A stretch of 64,000 nt of DNA from Shinella lacus (GTDB lineage Bacteria; Pseudomonadota; Alphaproteobacteria; Rhizobiales; Rhizobiaceae): assembly GCF_010994755.1 (NCBI RefSeq), contig NZ_WHSB02000006.1, positions 248,001-312,000 on the forward strand. The letters run 5' to 3'. A program made the position numbers and the translations under genes. The notes below the pieces were generated by a model. It did not search any database and was not told the origin of the DNA. It saw nothing but the letters and a program-made list of their open reading frames with translations. The stretch's first letter is position 1. The number at the start of each line of letters is the position of its first letter. Positions 1 through 12,165 of this stretch are shown here, in pieces.

Positions 1-1
1 G

Positions 2-682
2 TCGCGCGCCTTCAATGCGATGGATGCGAGCCTTTCGGAAATCCGGGGCAGGCGGGGCGGCGGCGTGCTGGAAATCAGCGCGGAACCCTCCTTCGCCGCC
101 TGCTGGCTCGTGCCGAATCTCGACGATTTCCACTCCGATCACCCCGAGATCGACGTCGTGGTCGATTCCGACATGCGGCTGATCGAGTTCCGCACCCACG
201 AGCCCGAAATCGCCATCCGCCATTCGACGGACGCGACCGCCTGGCCGCGCGCGCAGGCGGAGCATCTTGCCGACGTGGAAATGGTTCCGGTGGTCATGCC
301 GTGCCTCGCCGAGGACGGCCCGCCGCTGAACACGCCGGCCGACCTTCTGGCCTATACCCTGCTGCATGAGGAGAACCGCAGCAGCTGGCAGCGCTGGTTC
401 GCCGCCGCCGGCCTGCCCGAGGCGCCGCCGGGTCGCGCGCAGATTTTCACGGAGGGCAATCTCGTGCTGCAGGCCGCGCTGCGCGGCCACGGCGTGGCGC
501 TGGTCGATCGTTCCTTCGCCGCCGAGGACATTGCCGCGGGCCGCTTGGTGCAGCCCTTCGACGTCTCGATCCGCTACGGCGCCTACTGGCTCGTCGCCCG
601 CGACTTCAAGCGCCTGTCGCCGGAGGCACGGGCGTTTCGGGAGTGGTTGTTGCGGCGGATTGTTGTGCCCGACGGAGGATGA
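2..682 (+). CDS. LysR-family transcriptional regulator, C-terminal part (5' end outside window)
   Basis: The reading frame is open from the first bases, so the DNA-binding helix-turn-helix lies upstream of the window. What remains starts with the linker (SRAFNAMDASLSEIRGRR) and continues through a complete LysR substrate-binding domain; the stretch EISAEPSFAACWLVPNL followed by an aspartate- and histidine-rich core is typical of GcvA-like members. The frame ends TGA at 680-682, 28 bases before the end of the convergent tldD. The effector and target genes cannot be judged because the partner gene is not visible. An internal ATG at 20 is not a likely start because the linker homology continues upstream of it. 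Confidence 0.85.
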   Translation, partial: SRAFNAMDASLSEIRGRRGGGVLEISAEPSFAACWLVPNLDDFHSDHPEIDVVVDSDMRLIEFRTHEPEIAIRHSTDATAWPRAQAEHLADVEMVPVVMPCLAEDGPPLNTPADLLAYTLLHEENRSSWQRWFAAAGLPEAPPGRAQIFTEGNLVLQAALRGHGVALVDRSFAAEDIAAGRLVQPFDVSIRYGAYWLVARDFKRLSPEARAFREWLLRRIVVPDGG

Positions 683-709
683 GGGGCGGCGCAAACGGTT
701 CCTGGAAAA

Positions 710-2125
710 TCAGGTCTTCGTCCCGCCCACCGTGATCTGATCCATCCTCAAATGCGGCTGGCCGACGCCGACCGGGACCCATTGGCCGGCCTTGCCGCAA
801 TTGCCGATGCCGGTGTCGAGCTTGGTGTCGTTGCCGACCATCGAGACGCGGCGCATGGCGTCCGGGCCGTTGCCGATCAGCATGGCGCCCTTGACGGGGG
901 CCGTCACCTTGCCGTTCTCGATGAGATAGGCTTCCGTGCAGCCAAAGACGAATTTGCCGGAGGTGATGTCCACCTGTCCGCCGCCGAAGGAGACGGCGTA
1001 GAGGCCGTTCTTCACCGAGGCGATGATCTCTTCCGGCGTCTTGTCGCCGGAGAGCATGTAGGTGTTGGTCATGCGCGGCATGGGGCGGTAGGCGTAACCC
1101 TGCCGGCGGCCGTTGCCGGTGGCCTTCATGCCCATCAGGCGGGCGTTCTGCCGGTCCTGCATGTAGCCGACCAGCTTGCCGTCCTCGATCAGCACGTTAT
1201 AGGCCGACGGCGTGCCCTCGTCGTCGACGGTGATCGAGCCGCGGCGATTGTCGATCGTGCCATCGTCGACCACGGTGACGCCCTTGGCCGCGACCTGCTC
1301 GCCGAGCAGGCCGGCGAAAGCCGAGGTCTTCTTGCGGTTGAAATCGCCCTCAAGCCCATGGCCGACCGCCTCGTGCAGCATCACGCCCGGCCAGCCGGAG
1401 GAGAGCACTATGTCCATCGTGCCGGCAGGTGCTTCCACCGCTTCCAGATTGACCAGCGCCTGGCGCAGCGCCTCGTCGGCGCCGAAACGCCAGCTCTCCT
1501 CGGTGAGGAAAGCGTCGAAGGTCGTGCGCCCGCCGATGCCGTAGCTGCCCGTCTCCTGCCGGTCGCCTTCGCCGACGACGACGGAGACGTTGACGCGGGT
1601 CATCGGGCGCACGTCGGTGACGCGATGGCCATCGGCGCGCAAAATGTTGACGACCTGCCAGCTTGCGGCGATCGACGCCGTCACCTGCCGCACCTTCGGG
1701 TCCTTGCCGCGCAAGTAGCCGTCGATCTCGGTCAGGAGCGCCACCTTCTGTTCGAAGGTCGGCGAGCCGATCGGGTTGTCCTGCGTGTAGAGCTGGCGGT
1801 TGGTGCCCTGCGGCGCTTCGGAATAGTCGGCGGAGTAGCCGCGCGTCACGGCACCGGCCGCATCCGCCGCGCGCTTCAGCGCCGACAGCGTCATCTCGCC
1901 CGAATGCGCATAACCCACGGCCTCGCCCGCTACCGCGCGCAGGCCAAAACCCTGGTCGGTGTTGAAACTGCCGCCCTTGAGGCGGCCGTTGTCGAAGGAA
2001 AGCGATTCCGCCTGGGCGTGTTCGAGGAAGAGCTCGCCGTCGTCGGCGCTCTTCAGCGTTTCCCGCAGCACCGCCTGCACGGATGCCTCGTCGGCATCGA
2101 AGAGGGAGAGGAGGTCGGTGTTCAT
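710..2125 (-). CDS. tldD: Metalloprotease TldD
   Basis: 471-residue TldD, the usual full length. The family works as a TldD/TldE heterodimer that unfolds and degrades peptides, for example in microcin maturation. The zinc-binding HExxxH motif is visible as HEAVGHGLEGD near residue 250, followed by the glycine-rich C-terminal half (VSFGGGQVDITSGKFVFGCTEAYLIENG) with the conserved cysteine. The ATG at 2125 is preceded by GGAG. It is read away from the cox genes, with the IalB-like gene upstream on the same strand. No tldE/pmbA is in the window, which is common because the two genes are often unlinked. Confidence 0.95.
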   Translation of the reverse strand: MNTDLLSLFDADEASVQAVLRETLKSADDGELFLEHAQAESLSFDNGRLKGGSFNTDQGFGLRAVAGEAVGYAHSGEMTLSALKRAADAAGAVTRGYSADYSEAPQGTNRQLYTQDNPIGSPTFEQKVALLTEIDGYLRGKDPKVRQVTASIAASWQVVNILRADGHRVTDVRPMTRVNVSVVVGEGDRQETGSYGIGGRTTFDAFLTEESWRFGADEALRQALVNLEAVEAPAGTMDIVLSSGWPGVMLHEAVGHGLEGDFNRKKTSAFAGLLGEQVAAKGVTVVDDGTIDNRRGSITVDDEGTPSAYNVLIEDGKLVGYMQDRQNARLMGMKATGNGRRQGYAYRPMPRMTNTYMLSGDKTPEEIIASVKNGLYAVSFGGGQVDITSGKFVFGCTEAYLIENGKVTAPVKGAMLIGNGPDAMRRVSMVGNDTKLDTGIGNCGKAGQWVPVGVGQPHLRMDQITVGGTKT

Positions 2126-2203
2126 GGCAGGCTCCGCAAACTTTTAAACTCGGGGTTCATGTAAGTCCCCCGGCGGCGGGCGGCAAGCCCGCCGGAGGGC
2201 GGC

Positions 2204-2734
2204 TTACGGCAGCGCGTCGTAGCCTTCGCCAAAACCCTTGAGGTCGACGGGGATGCCGATGCCTTCTTCCGGCGACTGGAAGACGATGAAGGTGGCGGTG
2301 GCGCCGGAGCGGAAGGTCTTCAAGAGTTCGTCTTCCAGCACGACTTCAGCATAGCAGCCATCGGCGAAGCAGCGCACGAAATAGGCCCGCCCGATATCCT
2401 TGCCGTCGACATTGAGGCCAAGCCCGTTCGGCAGCAACACGCCGAGCGGCGCCAGCACGCGAAGAATCTTCGCCTTGCGGTCGGCGGTCTTCAGCACGAC
2501 GACGGAGAGGCCGAGTTCCGGCCGGTCTTCGGCGAGAACGTTCTGCATCAGCGCGCATTGTTCGCCCGACGCACCTGCCGGCTGATCGCAGACGATCGAC
2601 CAGGCGCCGTGGTTGGATTTCACCGTGCCGGGCTGCTGGGCCGTCGCAACAGAGGCCAGTGCAATCGTACCGAGCGCGAAGACGGCAAGGCCGAATGCTG
2701 CCCGGGACAGCCGGGAAAGGGGAGCAAAACCCAT
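2204..2734 (-). CDS. Invasion-associated locus B (IalB) family periplasmic protein
   Basis: 176 residues with an N-terminal signal peptide (hydrophobic run about residues 11-31 ending in SVATAQQ), so it is probably secreted to the periplasm. The mature part matches the IalB family: KSNHGAWSIVCD near the start, paired cysteines, and the C-terminal FRSGATATFIVFQSPEEGIGIP block. IalB was named in Bartonella for erythrocyte invasion, but most free-living Rhizobiales carry copies whose role is unknown. The start ATG at 2734 has GAGG five bases upstream. It is divergent from coxB across a gap of about 400 bases. Confidence 0.88.
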   Translation of the reverse strand: MGFAPLSRLSRAAFGLAVFALGTIALASVATAQQPGTVKSNHGAWSIVCDQPAGASGEQCALMQNVLAEDRPELGLSVVVLKTADRKAKILRVLAPLGVLLPNGLGLNVDGKDIGRAYFVRCFADGCYAEVVLEDELLKTFRSGATATFIVFQSPEEGIGIPVDLKGFGEGYDALP

Positions 2735-3097
2735 GAAAACCTCGGAATCTCGAATCAGTCGGGGTATCTTTGAAGGGACGGGGCCGAAATGAAAAGCCCT
2801 GCGCGCTCATTTCCAATTGATTGAAGGCGGAAATTGGACCGGCCGCGCACACTTTATAATAGGGGCGGCCCAGGCCCTGCCGGACAGGCGCTTGCGGCGC
2901 GCGAAAAGGGTGCTCCGGCCGGGATCGCCGCGGCCAAACCTTTCATGCTATAGGGAATTATGAAGAAACTGTGGGGAGAGGCCCAAGGCTTTTGCTTTTG
3001 CGCAAAAATGCCGCACGGGCGGTCCCCCATGGCTGTTGCGGCGAGCATGAAACTGTGGTTTTAAGCACTCAGTATAGCAGGGATTCTGCGCGCCTGT
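2735..3097. other. Intergenic region between IalB-like gene and coxB
   Basis: No convincing gene. The stretch separates the two divergent genes and should hold both promoters. AAACTGTGG occurs twice (about 2965 and 3050). A TATAGC at 3073-3078 could be a -10 element for coxB, but the -35 is weak. The anaerobox that follows is listed separately. Confidence 0.5.
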
Positions 3098-3111
3098 TTG
3101 ATCCCAATCAA
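3098..3111. promoter_or_regulatory. FNR/FixK-type box upstream of coxB
   Basis: TTGATCCCAATCAA is a perfect TTGAT-N4-ATCAA palindrome, the consensus of the alphaproteobacterial FNR/FixK/FnrN family. It ends 20 bases before the GTG start of coxB. If the -10 is the TATAGC at 3073-3078, the box lies downstream of the transcription start and would suit repression of the aa3 oxidase at low oxygen. That position is inferred; the match to the consensus is direct. Confidence 0.7.
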
Positions 3112-3131
3112 ACGCCTTGGGGAGATACGTT

Positions 3132-5703
<2,572 letters not shown>

Positions 5704-5789
5704 GGTCTTCAGACGATCGGGGCCGCCGGCAACGGCGGCTCCATTTCTAAAAGAGGCCGGCAAACCCGGCCGAACGCGACGGAAAGAAC

Positions 5790-6734
5790 ATGGCGGTCAT
5801 CGAGCATCACGACACAGCAGCAGGCGGCGGCGAGGTATACCTCTCCGAAGCGTCGCCGCGAGATTTCTTCGAGCTCCTGAAGCCGCGCGTCATGTCGCTC
5901 GTCGTCTTCACGGCCTTTGCCGGCCTGGTCATGGCGCCCGGCACGATCAACCCGTTCATCGGCGCCATAGCGATCCTCTGTATCGCCGTGGGCGCCGGAG
6001 CCTCCGGTGCCCTCAACATGTGGTACGACGCGGATATCGATGCGGTCATGACCCGCACCGCCCAGCGTCCCATCCCGTCCGGCCGCATCCGCCCGGAAGA
6101 AGCGCTCGCCTTCGGCCTGACGCTCTCCGCCTTCTCGGTCGCGATCCTCGGCCTTGCGGTCAACTGGCTGGCCGCCGGCCTGCTCGCCTTCACCATTTTC
6201 TTCTACGCCGTCATCTATACGATGTGGCTGAAGCGCTCGACGCCGCAGAACATCGTCATCGGCGGTGCCGCCGGCGCATTTCCGCCGATGATCGGCTGGG
6301 CCTGTGTCACCGGCGGCGTCTCCATCGAGAGCGTCGTCCTCTTCCTCATCACCTTCCTGTGGACCCCGGCCCACTTCTGGGCGCTGGCGCTCTTCAAGAT
6401 GCGTGACTACGAGGCCGTCGGCGTGCCGATGCTGCCGAACGTCGCCGGCGAGTGGACGACGAAGGTGCAGATCCTGATCTACGCCATCCTGACCGCCGTC
6501 ATCGCCGTCGTGCCGACCTTCCTCGGCTTTGCGAGCCTCGGCTACGGTCTCTTTGCCGCAGCGCTCGGCCTCGGCTTCGTATGGTATTCTGTCGGCGTGT
6601 TGCGCATGCCGGAAGGCGACCGCGCGATGGTGCCGGCCAAGAAACTCTTCGCCTTCTCCATCGTCTACCTGTTCGCGGTCTTCTCTGGGCTGATGCTCGA
6701 CCACCTGATCGCGTCATTCGGATGGGTACTATAA
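5790..6734 (+). CDS. ctaB: Protohaem IX farnesyltransferase (haem O synthase)
   Basis: Transfers farnesyl from farnesyl diphosphate to haem B, giving haem O, the precursor of the haem A used by the oxidase encoded just upstream. The 314-residue UbiA-family membrane protein has about nine helices and the first prenyl-diphosphate/Mg binding motif [19 protein letters not shown] at about residue 75. A second loop, [14 protein letters not shown], follows. Its stop TAA shares a base with the next ATG (TAATG), implying translational coupling. Confidence 0.96.
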   Translation: MAVIEHHDTAAGGGEVYLSEASPRDFFELLKPRVMSLVVFTAFAGLVMAPGTINPFIGAIAILCIAVGAGASGALNMWYDADIDAVMTRTAQRPIPSGRIRPEEALAFGLTLSAFSVAILGLAVNWLAAGLLAFTIFFYAVIYTMWLKRSTPQNIVIGGAAGAFPPMIGWACVTGGVSIESVVLFLITFLWTPAHFWALALFKMRDYEAVGVPMLPNVAGEWTTKVQILIYAILTAVIAVVPTFLGFASLGYGLFAAALGLGFVWYSVGVLRMPEGDRAMVPAKKLFAFSIVYLFAVFSGLMLDHLIASFGWVL

Positions 6735-6874
6735 TGGAAACGGTAAACCTCACGGAAAGCCAGAAGAAGTCGCGCCGCGGCCGCAACATTGCGCTCGGTA
6801 TCGTGCTTCTGGGCCTCGTCGTGCTCTTCTACATCGTCACGCTGGTGAAATTCGCCGGCGGAATGGTGGGCTGA
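6734..6874 (+). CDS. Small single-helix membrane protein (CoxF-like)
   Basis: 46 residues: a charged N-terminus (about 18 residues with KKSRRGR), one membrane helix ([19 protein letters not shown]) and a short tail. It starts within the TAATG overlap with ctaB and stops one base before ctaG. A tiny gene at exactly this place is a regular part of alphaproteobacterial cox operons and is often called coxF; its role in oxidase assembly or subunit composition is unproven. The position-specific coupling on both sides makes it very likely to be real. Confidence 0.88.
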   Translation: METVNLTESQKKSRRGRNIALGIVLLGLVVLFYIVTLVKFAGGMVG

Positions 6875-6875
6875 C

Positions 6876-7481
6876 ATGAGCGAGACGAAACAGACCGAAA
6901 AGAGTGGATTGGGCAACGGCACGATCGTTGCCATCTGCTGTTCCTTCGTCATCGGCATGGCCGGCATGGCCTATGCTGCCGTGCCGCTATACGAAATGTT
7001 CTGCAAGGTCACCGGCTACGGCGGCACGACGCAGCGCGTCGAGCAGGCCTCCGACGTCATCCTCGACAAGACGATCAAGGTGCGCTTCGACGCCAATGTC
7101 GGCCCGGGCCTCGCCTGGAGCTTCGAGCCCGTGCAGCGCGAAGTCGAGATGAAGATCGGCGAGACCGTGCAGATCCTTTACAAGGCGCGCAACAACGCCT
7201 CGACGCCGACCACCGGCCAGGCGACGTTCAACGTCACGCCGCAGGCTGCCGGCGCCTATTTCAACAAGGTCCAGTGCTTCTGCTTCACCGAGACGACGCT
7301 GAAGCCGGGCGAGGAACTCGAAATGCCCGTGGTCTTCTTCGTCGATCCGGAGATCGTCAAGCCGGTCGAGACCAAGGGCATCCACACCATCACGCTGTCC
7401 TACACCTTCTATCCGCATGAGGCGACGAAGCCGGTGGTTTCGTCTGCGGATATCAAGACGGACGACGCGAACAAGCTTTGA
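6876..7481 (+). CDS. ctaG: Cytochrome c oxidase assembly protein CtaG/Cox11
   Basis: Copper chaperone that delivers CuB to subunit I. The 201-residue protein has one N-terminal membrane anchor (about residues 14-36) and a periplasmic immunoglobulin-like domain. The copper-binding pair is visible in [14 protein letters not shown] (about residue 130), and the membrane-proximal [15 protein letters not shown] is characteristic of Cox11. The ATG follows one base after the small membrane gene. Confidence 0.96.
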   Translation: MSETKQTEKSGLGNGTIVAICCSFVIGMAGMAYAAVPLYEMFCKVTGYGGTTQRVEQASDVILDKTIKVRFDANVGPGLAWSFEPVQREVEMKIGETVQILYKARNNASTPTTGQATFNVTPQAAGAYFNKVQCFCFTETTLKPGEELEMPVVFFVDPEIVKPVETKGIHTITLSYTFYPHEATKPVVSSADIKTDDANKL

Positions 7482-7539
7482 AAGACATGCGTTTCCGGCT
7501 ATGCCGGGAATGAACGCGATACATTCGGGGATAAGTCAA

Positions 7540-8418
7540 ATGGCCGATGCGCATCAGAAGAAACACGACTACCACATCATCGACCCCAGCCCGTGGCCGC
7601 TGCTTGCCTCCATCGGCGCGTTCGTCATGGCGCTCGGCGGCATCGGCTACATGCGCTATGTCTCGGGCGGCGCGTTCCACCTGTTCGGCGTCAACCTCGC
7701 CACACCGTGGATCTTCTACATCGGCCTCTTGATCGTTCTCTACACCATGTATGCCTGGTGGGCGGACACGGTGAAGGAAGCCCATGAGGGCCACCACACC
7801 CGCGTCGTCTCGCTGCACCTGCGCTACGGCATGATCATGTTCATCGCCTCCGAGGTGATGTTCTTCGTCGCCTGGTTCTGGGCCTTCTTCGATGCGAGCC
7901 TCTTCCCCGGCGAAGCCATCCAGGCCGCGCGCGCCACCTATACCGGCGGCGTCTGGCCGCCGAAGGGCATCGAGGTTCTCGATCCCTGGCACCTGCCGCT
8001 CTACAACACCGTCATCCTGCTGCTTTCGGGCACCTGCGTGACCTGGGCGCACCACGCTCTGCTGCACAACGATCGCAAGGGCCTCGTCAACGGCCTGGCG
8101 CTCACCGTGGCGCTCGGCGTCCTGTTCTCCTTCGTCCAAGCCTACGAATATGCCCACGCACCGTTCGCCTTCAAGGATTCGATCTACGGCGCCACCTTCT
8201 TCATGGCGACCGGCTTCCACGGCTTCCACGTCCTTGTCGGCACGATCTTCCTGATCGTCTGCCTCATTCGTGCGCTTCGCGGCGATTTCACCCCCAAGCA
8301 GCACTTCGGCTTCGAAGCCGCAGCCTGGTACTGGCACTTCGTCGACGTGGTCTGGCTCTTCCTCTTCTTCTCCATCTACATCTGGGGTGGCTGGGGCGCG
8401 CCGATCGCGCACATGTAA
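7540..8418 (+). CDS. coxC: Cytochrome c oxidase subunit III
   Basis: 292 residues, seven membrane helices expected. Conserved segments include [32 protein letters not shown] and [21 protein letters not shown] at the C-terminus. Subunit III stabilises the oxidase and its proton uptake. The start at 7540 ([19 protein letters not shown]) is chosen because it matches the family N-terminus and has GGGGAT about eight bases upstream; longer in-frame starts reach into ctaG. A hairpin at 8443-8466 follows. Confidence 0.97.
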   Translation: MADAHQKKHDYHIIDPSPWPLLASIGAFVMALGGIGYMRYVSGGAFHLFGVNLATPWIFYIGLLIVLYTMYAWWADTVKEAHEGHHTRVVSLHLRYGMIMFIASEVMFFVAWFWAFFDASLFPGEAIQAARATYTGGVWPPKGIEVLDPWHLPLYNTVILLLSGTCVTWAHHALLHNDRKGLVNGLALTVALGVLFSFVQAYEYAHAPFAFKDSIYGATFFMATGFHGFHVLVGTIFLIVCLIRALRGDFTPKQHFGFEAAAWYWHFVDVVWLFLFFSIYIWGGWGAPIAHM

Positions 8419-8442
8419 TCGAGCGCGATGCTCAACTTTTCG

Positions 8443-8470
8443 AACGGCCGCAGCGATGCGGCCGTTTGTG
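8443..8470 (+). terminator. Probable terminator after coxC
   Basis: Nine-base perfect stem AACGGCCGC / GCGGCCGTT around the loop AGCGAT, followed by the T-rich TGTGTTT. It lies 24 bases after the coxC stop and may separate the oxidase genes from the DUF983-surf1 group, or only attenuate. Confidence 0.65.
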
Positions 8471-8572
8471 TTTGGGGCGAACCCCGGCCGCTTTGTCGCA
8501 GCTTTTCAGTTGGACGCAGGGCAGGCGGGCCGCTACCTATGCAGACATCTGCATTTTGATTGGACCCGCATC

Positions 8573-8956
8573 ATGGACGAGGACAAGGCGCTCTTTCCGC
8601 CCGTCGACCCCTTCAGCGCCGGCGTGCGCGGCTGTTGCCCGCGCTGCGGCCAGGGCAGGCTGTTCAATGGCCTGCTGAAGGTGCGGCCGGCCTGCACGAA
8701 TTGCGGCCTCGACTATTCCTTTGCCGATTCGGGCGATGGCCCGGTGGTCTTCGTCCTGCTCATCGTCGGCTTCATCGTGGTCGGCATCGCGCTGTGGGCG
8801 GAGGTGAACTACGCGCTGCCGCTCTGGCTGCATTTCATCCTGTGGATCCCGCTCGCCATCGGCCTCGGCCTCTGGCTGACGCGCATCCTGAAGGGCCTGC
8901 TGATTACGCTGCAATACCGCAACAATGCGCGGCCCGGCGAGATCGACCGTGGCTGA
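8573..8956 (+). CDS. DUF983 family membrane protein
   Basis: 127 residues. The N-terminus holds a probable zinc ribbon made of two CxxC pairs (CCPRCG and CTNCG) separated by about 18 residues; two membrane helices follow (about 56-78 and 84-104). DUF983 proteins sit between coxC and surf1 in most Rhizobiales, so a role in oxidase biogenesis is inferred from context alone. The start at 8573 (MDEDKALFPPVD) is chosen on family length; the frame is open further upstream but across the terminator. Its end overlaps the preferred start of surf1. Confidence 0.85.
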   Translation: MDEDKALFPPVDPFSAGVRGCCPRCGQGRLFNGLLKVRPACTNCGLDYSFADSGDGPVVFVLLIVGFIVVGIALWAEVNYALPLWLHFILWIPLAIGLGLWLTRILKGLLITLQYRNNARPGEIDRG

Positions 8957-9707
8957 GGTGCCGGCGAGCCGCATTCCGGGCAAGGGCAAGGCGGTCCTGA
9001 CAGGCATCGCCTTCCTCGTGGCACTTGCCATCCTGCTGTCGCTCGGCACCTGGCAAATGCAGCGCCTCGCCTGGAAGGAGCAGCTTCTCGCCGACATGGC
9101 CGAACGCCGCATCGCGGCCCCGGCGCCGCTTGCCGATATCGAGGCGATGGCGGCGAAGGGCGACGATGTCGAATACCGCCCCGTCACCGTCACCGGCATC
9201 TTCGCCAACAACCGCGAGCGCCACTTCTTCGCCACCTGGCGCGGCCAGACCGGCTATTATGTCTACACGCCGCTCCAGCTCGCCGACGGCCGCTTCCTCT
9301 TCGTCAATCGCGGCTTCGTGCCCTTCGAGGCGAAGGAGCCGGAAATGCGCAAGCAGGGCCAGCTGACCGGCGAGCAGACGGTCATCGGCCTCGCCCGCGC
9401 GCGCCTTGCCGAAAAACCCTCCTCCATCGTGCCGGACAACGACGTCGCGAAGAACATCTTCTATTGGAAGGACCTCGACGTTATGGCGTCGAGCGTCACC
9501 ATCCCGGCCGACAGGCTGGTGCACTTCTTCGTCGACGCCGGCGATGCGCCGAACCCGAAAGGCCTGCCCATCGGCGCCGTCACCCAGTTCGACCTGCCGA
9601 ACAACCACCTGCAATATGCCGTCACCTGGTATGGCCTCGCCGCGGCGCTGGTCGGCGTCGCGCTCTACGCCGTCTTCCGCCGCAAGGGCGATCGCCCGGC
9701 GCCTTGA
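8949..9707 (+). CDS. SURF1 family oxidase assembly protein
   Basis: About 252 residues with the SURF1 layout: an N-terminal membrane helix (LTGIAFLVALAILLSLGTWQMQR), a large periplasmic domain and a C-terminal helix (YGLAAALVGVALYAVFRRK). SURF1/Shy1 proteins assist haem a insertion into subunit I. The helix followed by the LGTWQMQRLAWKE signature is diagnostic. The GTG at 8949 overlaps the end of the DUF983 gene by eight bases; an ATG at 8925 is also possible. Confidence 0.93.
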   Translation: MAEVPASRIPGKGKAVLTGIAFLVALAILLSLGTWQMQRLAWKEQLLADMAERRIAAPAPLADIEAMAAKGDDVEYRPVTVTGIFANNRERHFFATWRGQTGYYVYTPLQLADGRFLFVNRGFVPFEAKEPEMRKQGQLTGEQTVIGLARARLAEKPSSIVPDNDVAKNIFYWKDLDVMASSVTIPADRLVHFFVDAGDAPNPKGLPIGAVTQFDLPNNHLQYAVTWYGLAAALVGVALYAVFRRKGDRPAP

Positions 9708-9764
9708 AATGGCATAGGAAGTTAGCCGGGGCGCATCCCGGAACCTGAAGGGGAGAAAGAGGAC

Positions 9765-10130
9765 ATGCAGGCGCTTGCAACCATCCTCGTGGCGATCGTC
9801 GCCATCGAACATGTCTATATCCTCATCCTCGAAATGGTCCTCTGGACGACGCCTAGAGGCCTCAAGGCCTTCGGCATGACGCCCGCCCAGGCCGAGGCGA
9901 CAAAGGTGCTCGCTGCCAACCAAGGCCTCTATAACGGCTTTCTCGCCGCCGGCCTGTTCTGGGCGCTGCTGCATCCCGATCCGGCCTTCGCCTGGCAGAT
10001 CAAATTGTTTTTTCTTGGCGCGGTGCTGGTCGCCGGCCTATATGGGGGCGCAACGGCCTCGCGGAAGATTTTCGTCATTCAGGCGCTTCCGGCGGCCGTC
10101 GCCCTTGCTGCCGTCCTGATTGCCGGATAA
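9765..10130 (+). CDS. DUF1304 family membrane protein
   Basis: 121 residues, four predicted membrane helices, matching DUF1304 (N-terminal AIEHVYILILEMVLW and the NQGLYNGFLAAGLFWAL segment). Function unknown. A good ribosome binding site (AAGGGGAG) precedes the ATG. It ends three bases before ispH, so it is probably co-transcribed with it. Confidence 0.88.
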   Translation: MQALATILVAIVAIEHVYILILEMVLWTTPRGLKAFGMTPAQAEATKVLAANQGLYNGFLAAGLFWALLHPDPAFAWQIKLFFLGAVLVAGLYGGATASRKIFVIQALPAAVALAAVLIAG

Positions 10131-10133
10131 CCG

Positions 10134-11141
10134 ATGAGCATGATTGATACCCGATCGGACTTGACCATCAGACTGTGCGGCCCGCGCGGCTTCTGCGCCG
10201 GCGTGGACCGCGCGATCCAGATCGTCGTGCTGGCGCTGAAGGCCTATGGCGCGCCGGTCTATGTGCGCCACGAGATCGTGCACAACCGTTATGTCGTCGA
10301 AGGCCTGGAAGCGAAGGGCGCGATCTTCGTCGAGGAACTGCACGAGATCCCCGAGGAACACCGCCAGCAACCGGTCGTCTTCTCCGCGCATGGCGTGCCG
10401 AAATCCGTGCCGGAGGATGCGCAGGCGCGCAACCTGTTCTATCTCGACGCGACCTGCCCGCTGGTCTCCAAGGTGCACAAGCAGGCGATGCGCCACCAGC
10501 GCCTCGGCCGCCATGTCGTGCTGATCGGCCATGCCGGCCACCCGGAAGTCATCGGCACGATGGGGCAATTGCCGGAAGGCTCCGTCTCGCTGGTCGAGAC
10601 CGTGGAGGATGCCGAGACCTACATGCCGCCGGACGAGATCAATCTCGGCTACGTCACGCAGACCACGCTGTCCGTCGACGACACCGCCGGCGTCATCAAG
10701 CGCCTGCACGAGCGCTTCCCGAACCTTACGGCACCGGCTGCCGATTCGATCTGCTACGCCACCACCAACCGGCAGGAGGCCGTCAAACAGGCCGCCCCCG
10801 GCTGCGACCTCTTCCTGATCGTTGGCGCGCCGAATTCGTCCAACTCCAAGCGGCTCGTCGAAGTGGCGCTGAGGGCAGGGGCCACCAGGTCCGTGCTCGT
10901 GCAGCGCGCCTCCGAGATCGATTGGGAGACGATCGGCGATATCCGCACGGTCGGCCTGTCGGCTGGCGCCTCCGCGCCCGAAGTCATCGTCAACGAGATC
11001 ATCGAGGCCTTCCGCGCGCGCTACAATGCGGTGGTGGAGCTTGCCGATACGGTCGAGGAAAACGAACACTTCCTCGTCAACCGCGAACTGCGCGCCATCG
11101 AACTCACCCCCGCCGACATGGCCTTCGTCAATGGCGAGTAG
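10134..11141 (+). CDS. ispH: 4-Hydroxy-3-methylbut-2-enyl diphosphate reductase
   Basis: Last enzyme of the non-mevalonate isoprenoid pathway, reducing HMBPP to IPP and DMAPP with a [4Fe-4S] cluster. The 335-residue protein shows the three cluster cysteines in [26 protein letters not shown] and [11 protein letters not shown], and the substrate histidines in VRHEIVHN and [17 protein letters not shown] is also conserved. An essential gene. Placement beside haem O synthesis links two users of the isoprenoid supply, though no regulation is visible. Confidence 0.97.
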   Translation: MSMIDTRSDLTIRLCGPRGFCAGVDRAIQIVVLALKAYGAPVYVRHEIVHNRYVVEGLEAKGAIFVEELHEIPEEHRQQPVVFSAHGVPKSVPEDAQARNLFYLDATCPLVSKVHKQAMRHQRLGRHVVLIGHAGHPEVIGTMGQLPEGSVSLVETVEDAETYMPPDEINLGYVTQTTLSVDDTAGVIKRLHERFPNLTAPAADSICYATTNRQEAVKQAAPGCDLFLIVGAPNSSNSKRLVEVALRAGATRSVLVQRASEIDWETIGDIRTVGLSAGASAPEVIVNEIIEAFRARYNAVVELADTVEENEHFLVNRELRAIELTPADMAFVNGE

Positions 11142-11199
11142 GGCCTTCCGGGCGGCACTCCCCCGATCCTTCCCACCCCCGCAAGCCTGAGACCCGCCC

Positions 11200-12165
11200 G
11201 TGGCCGTCTATACCGATATAACCGAAGACGATCTTTCCCGCTTCCTGACCGCCTATGATGCGGGCACGCTGCTGTCCTACAAGGGCATCGCCGAGGGCGT
11301 GGAGAATTCCAATTTCCTGCTGCACACGACCAAGGGCGCCTTCATCCTGACGCTCTACGAGAAGCGCGTCGACCGCAACGACCTGCCGTTCTTCCTCGGC
11401 CTGATGCACCATCTGGCGGAGCGGGGCCTGTCCTGCCCGCTGCCGCTGCCGCGCAACGACGGCGCGCAGCTCGGCGAACTCTCCGGTCGCCCCGCCGCGA
11501 TGATCTCCTTCCTTGAAGGCATGTGGCTGCGGAAACCTTCGGCAAAACATTGCCGCGAAGTGGGCCGTGCGCTTGCCGAAATGCACCTCGCCGGCGAAGG
11601 GTTCGAGATCACCCGCGAGAACGCGCTCTCCGTCGGCGGCTGGCGGCCGCTGTGGGACAAGTCCGCCGATCGTGCCGACGAGGTGGAGACGGGCCTGCAG
11701 GACGAGATCGGCGGCGAACTCGCCTTTCTCGAAAAGAACTGGCCGAAGGACCTGCCGGCTGGCGTCATCCACGCCGATCTCTTCCCGGACAACGTCTTCT
11801 TCATCGGCGAGGACCTGTCGGGCCTGATCGACTTCTATTTCGCCTGCAACGACCTCCTGGCCTACGACGTCTCGATCTGCCTCAATGCCTGGTGCTTCGA
11901 GAAGGACGGTTCCTTCAACCTCACCAAGGGCATGGCGCTGCTCGACGGCTATGAGAGCGTGCGCCCGCTCTCGCCAGAGGAGGCCGCCGCCCTGCCGCTG
12001 CTCGCGCGCGGCTCGGCGTTGCGCTTCTTCCTGACGCGGCTCTACGACTGGCTGATGACGCCGCCGGGTGCGCTTGTCGTCAAGAAGGACCCGCTCGAAT
12101 ATCTGCGCAAGCTGCGCTTCCATCGTCAGGTCCAGAACCCTGCGGAATACGGACTTTTGCGATGA
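11200..12165 (+). CDS. thrB: Homoserine kinase, aminoglycoside-phosphotransferase-like type
   Basis: Phosphorylates homoserine for threonine synthesis; threonine synthase is encoded 12 kb away. The 321-residue protein is of the ThrB2 class with an APH kinase fold: [13 protein letters not shown] near the nucleotide loop and the catalytic loop [13 protein letters not shown] (Asp and Asn) followed by [11 protein letters not shown] for Mg. It starts with GTG ([12 protein letters not shown]). Its last bases overlap the rnhA start (ATGA). Confidence 0.96.
   Translation: MAVYTDITEDDLSRFLTAYDAGTLLSYKGIAEGVENSNFLLHTTKGAFILTLYEKRVDRNDLPFFLGLMHHLAERGLSCPLPLPRNDGAQLGELSGRPAAMISFLEGMWLRKPSAKHCREVGRALAEMHLAGEGFEITRENALSVGGWRPLWDKSADRADEVETGLQDEIGGELAFLEKNWPKDLPAGVIHADLFPDNVFFIGEDLSGLIDFYFACNDLLAYDVSICLNAWCFEKDGSFNLTKGMALLDGYESVRPLSPEEAAALPLLARGSALRFFLTRLYDWLMTPPGALVVKKDPLEYLRKLRFHRQVQNPAEYGLLR

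Noticed and set aside
752-2164. 470-codon open frame opposite tldD
   Set aside because: Low-complexity, His/Arg/Val-rich translation and complete overlap with a clear TldD; it is a GC-skew shadow frame.
5715-5775. Short GC hairpins between coxA and ctaB as a terminator
   Set aside because: Stems are short and lack a T run; the genes are probably co-transcribed.
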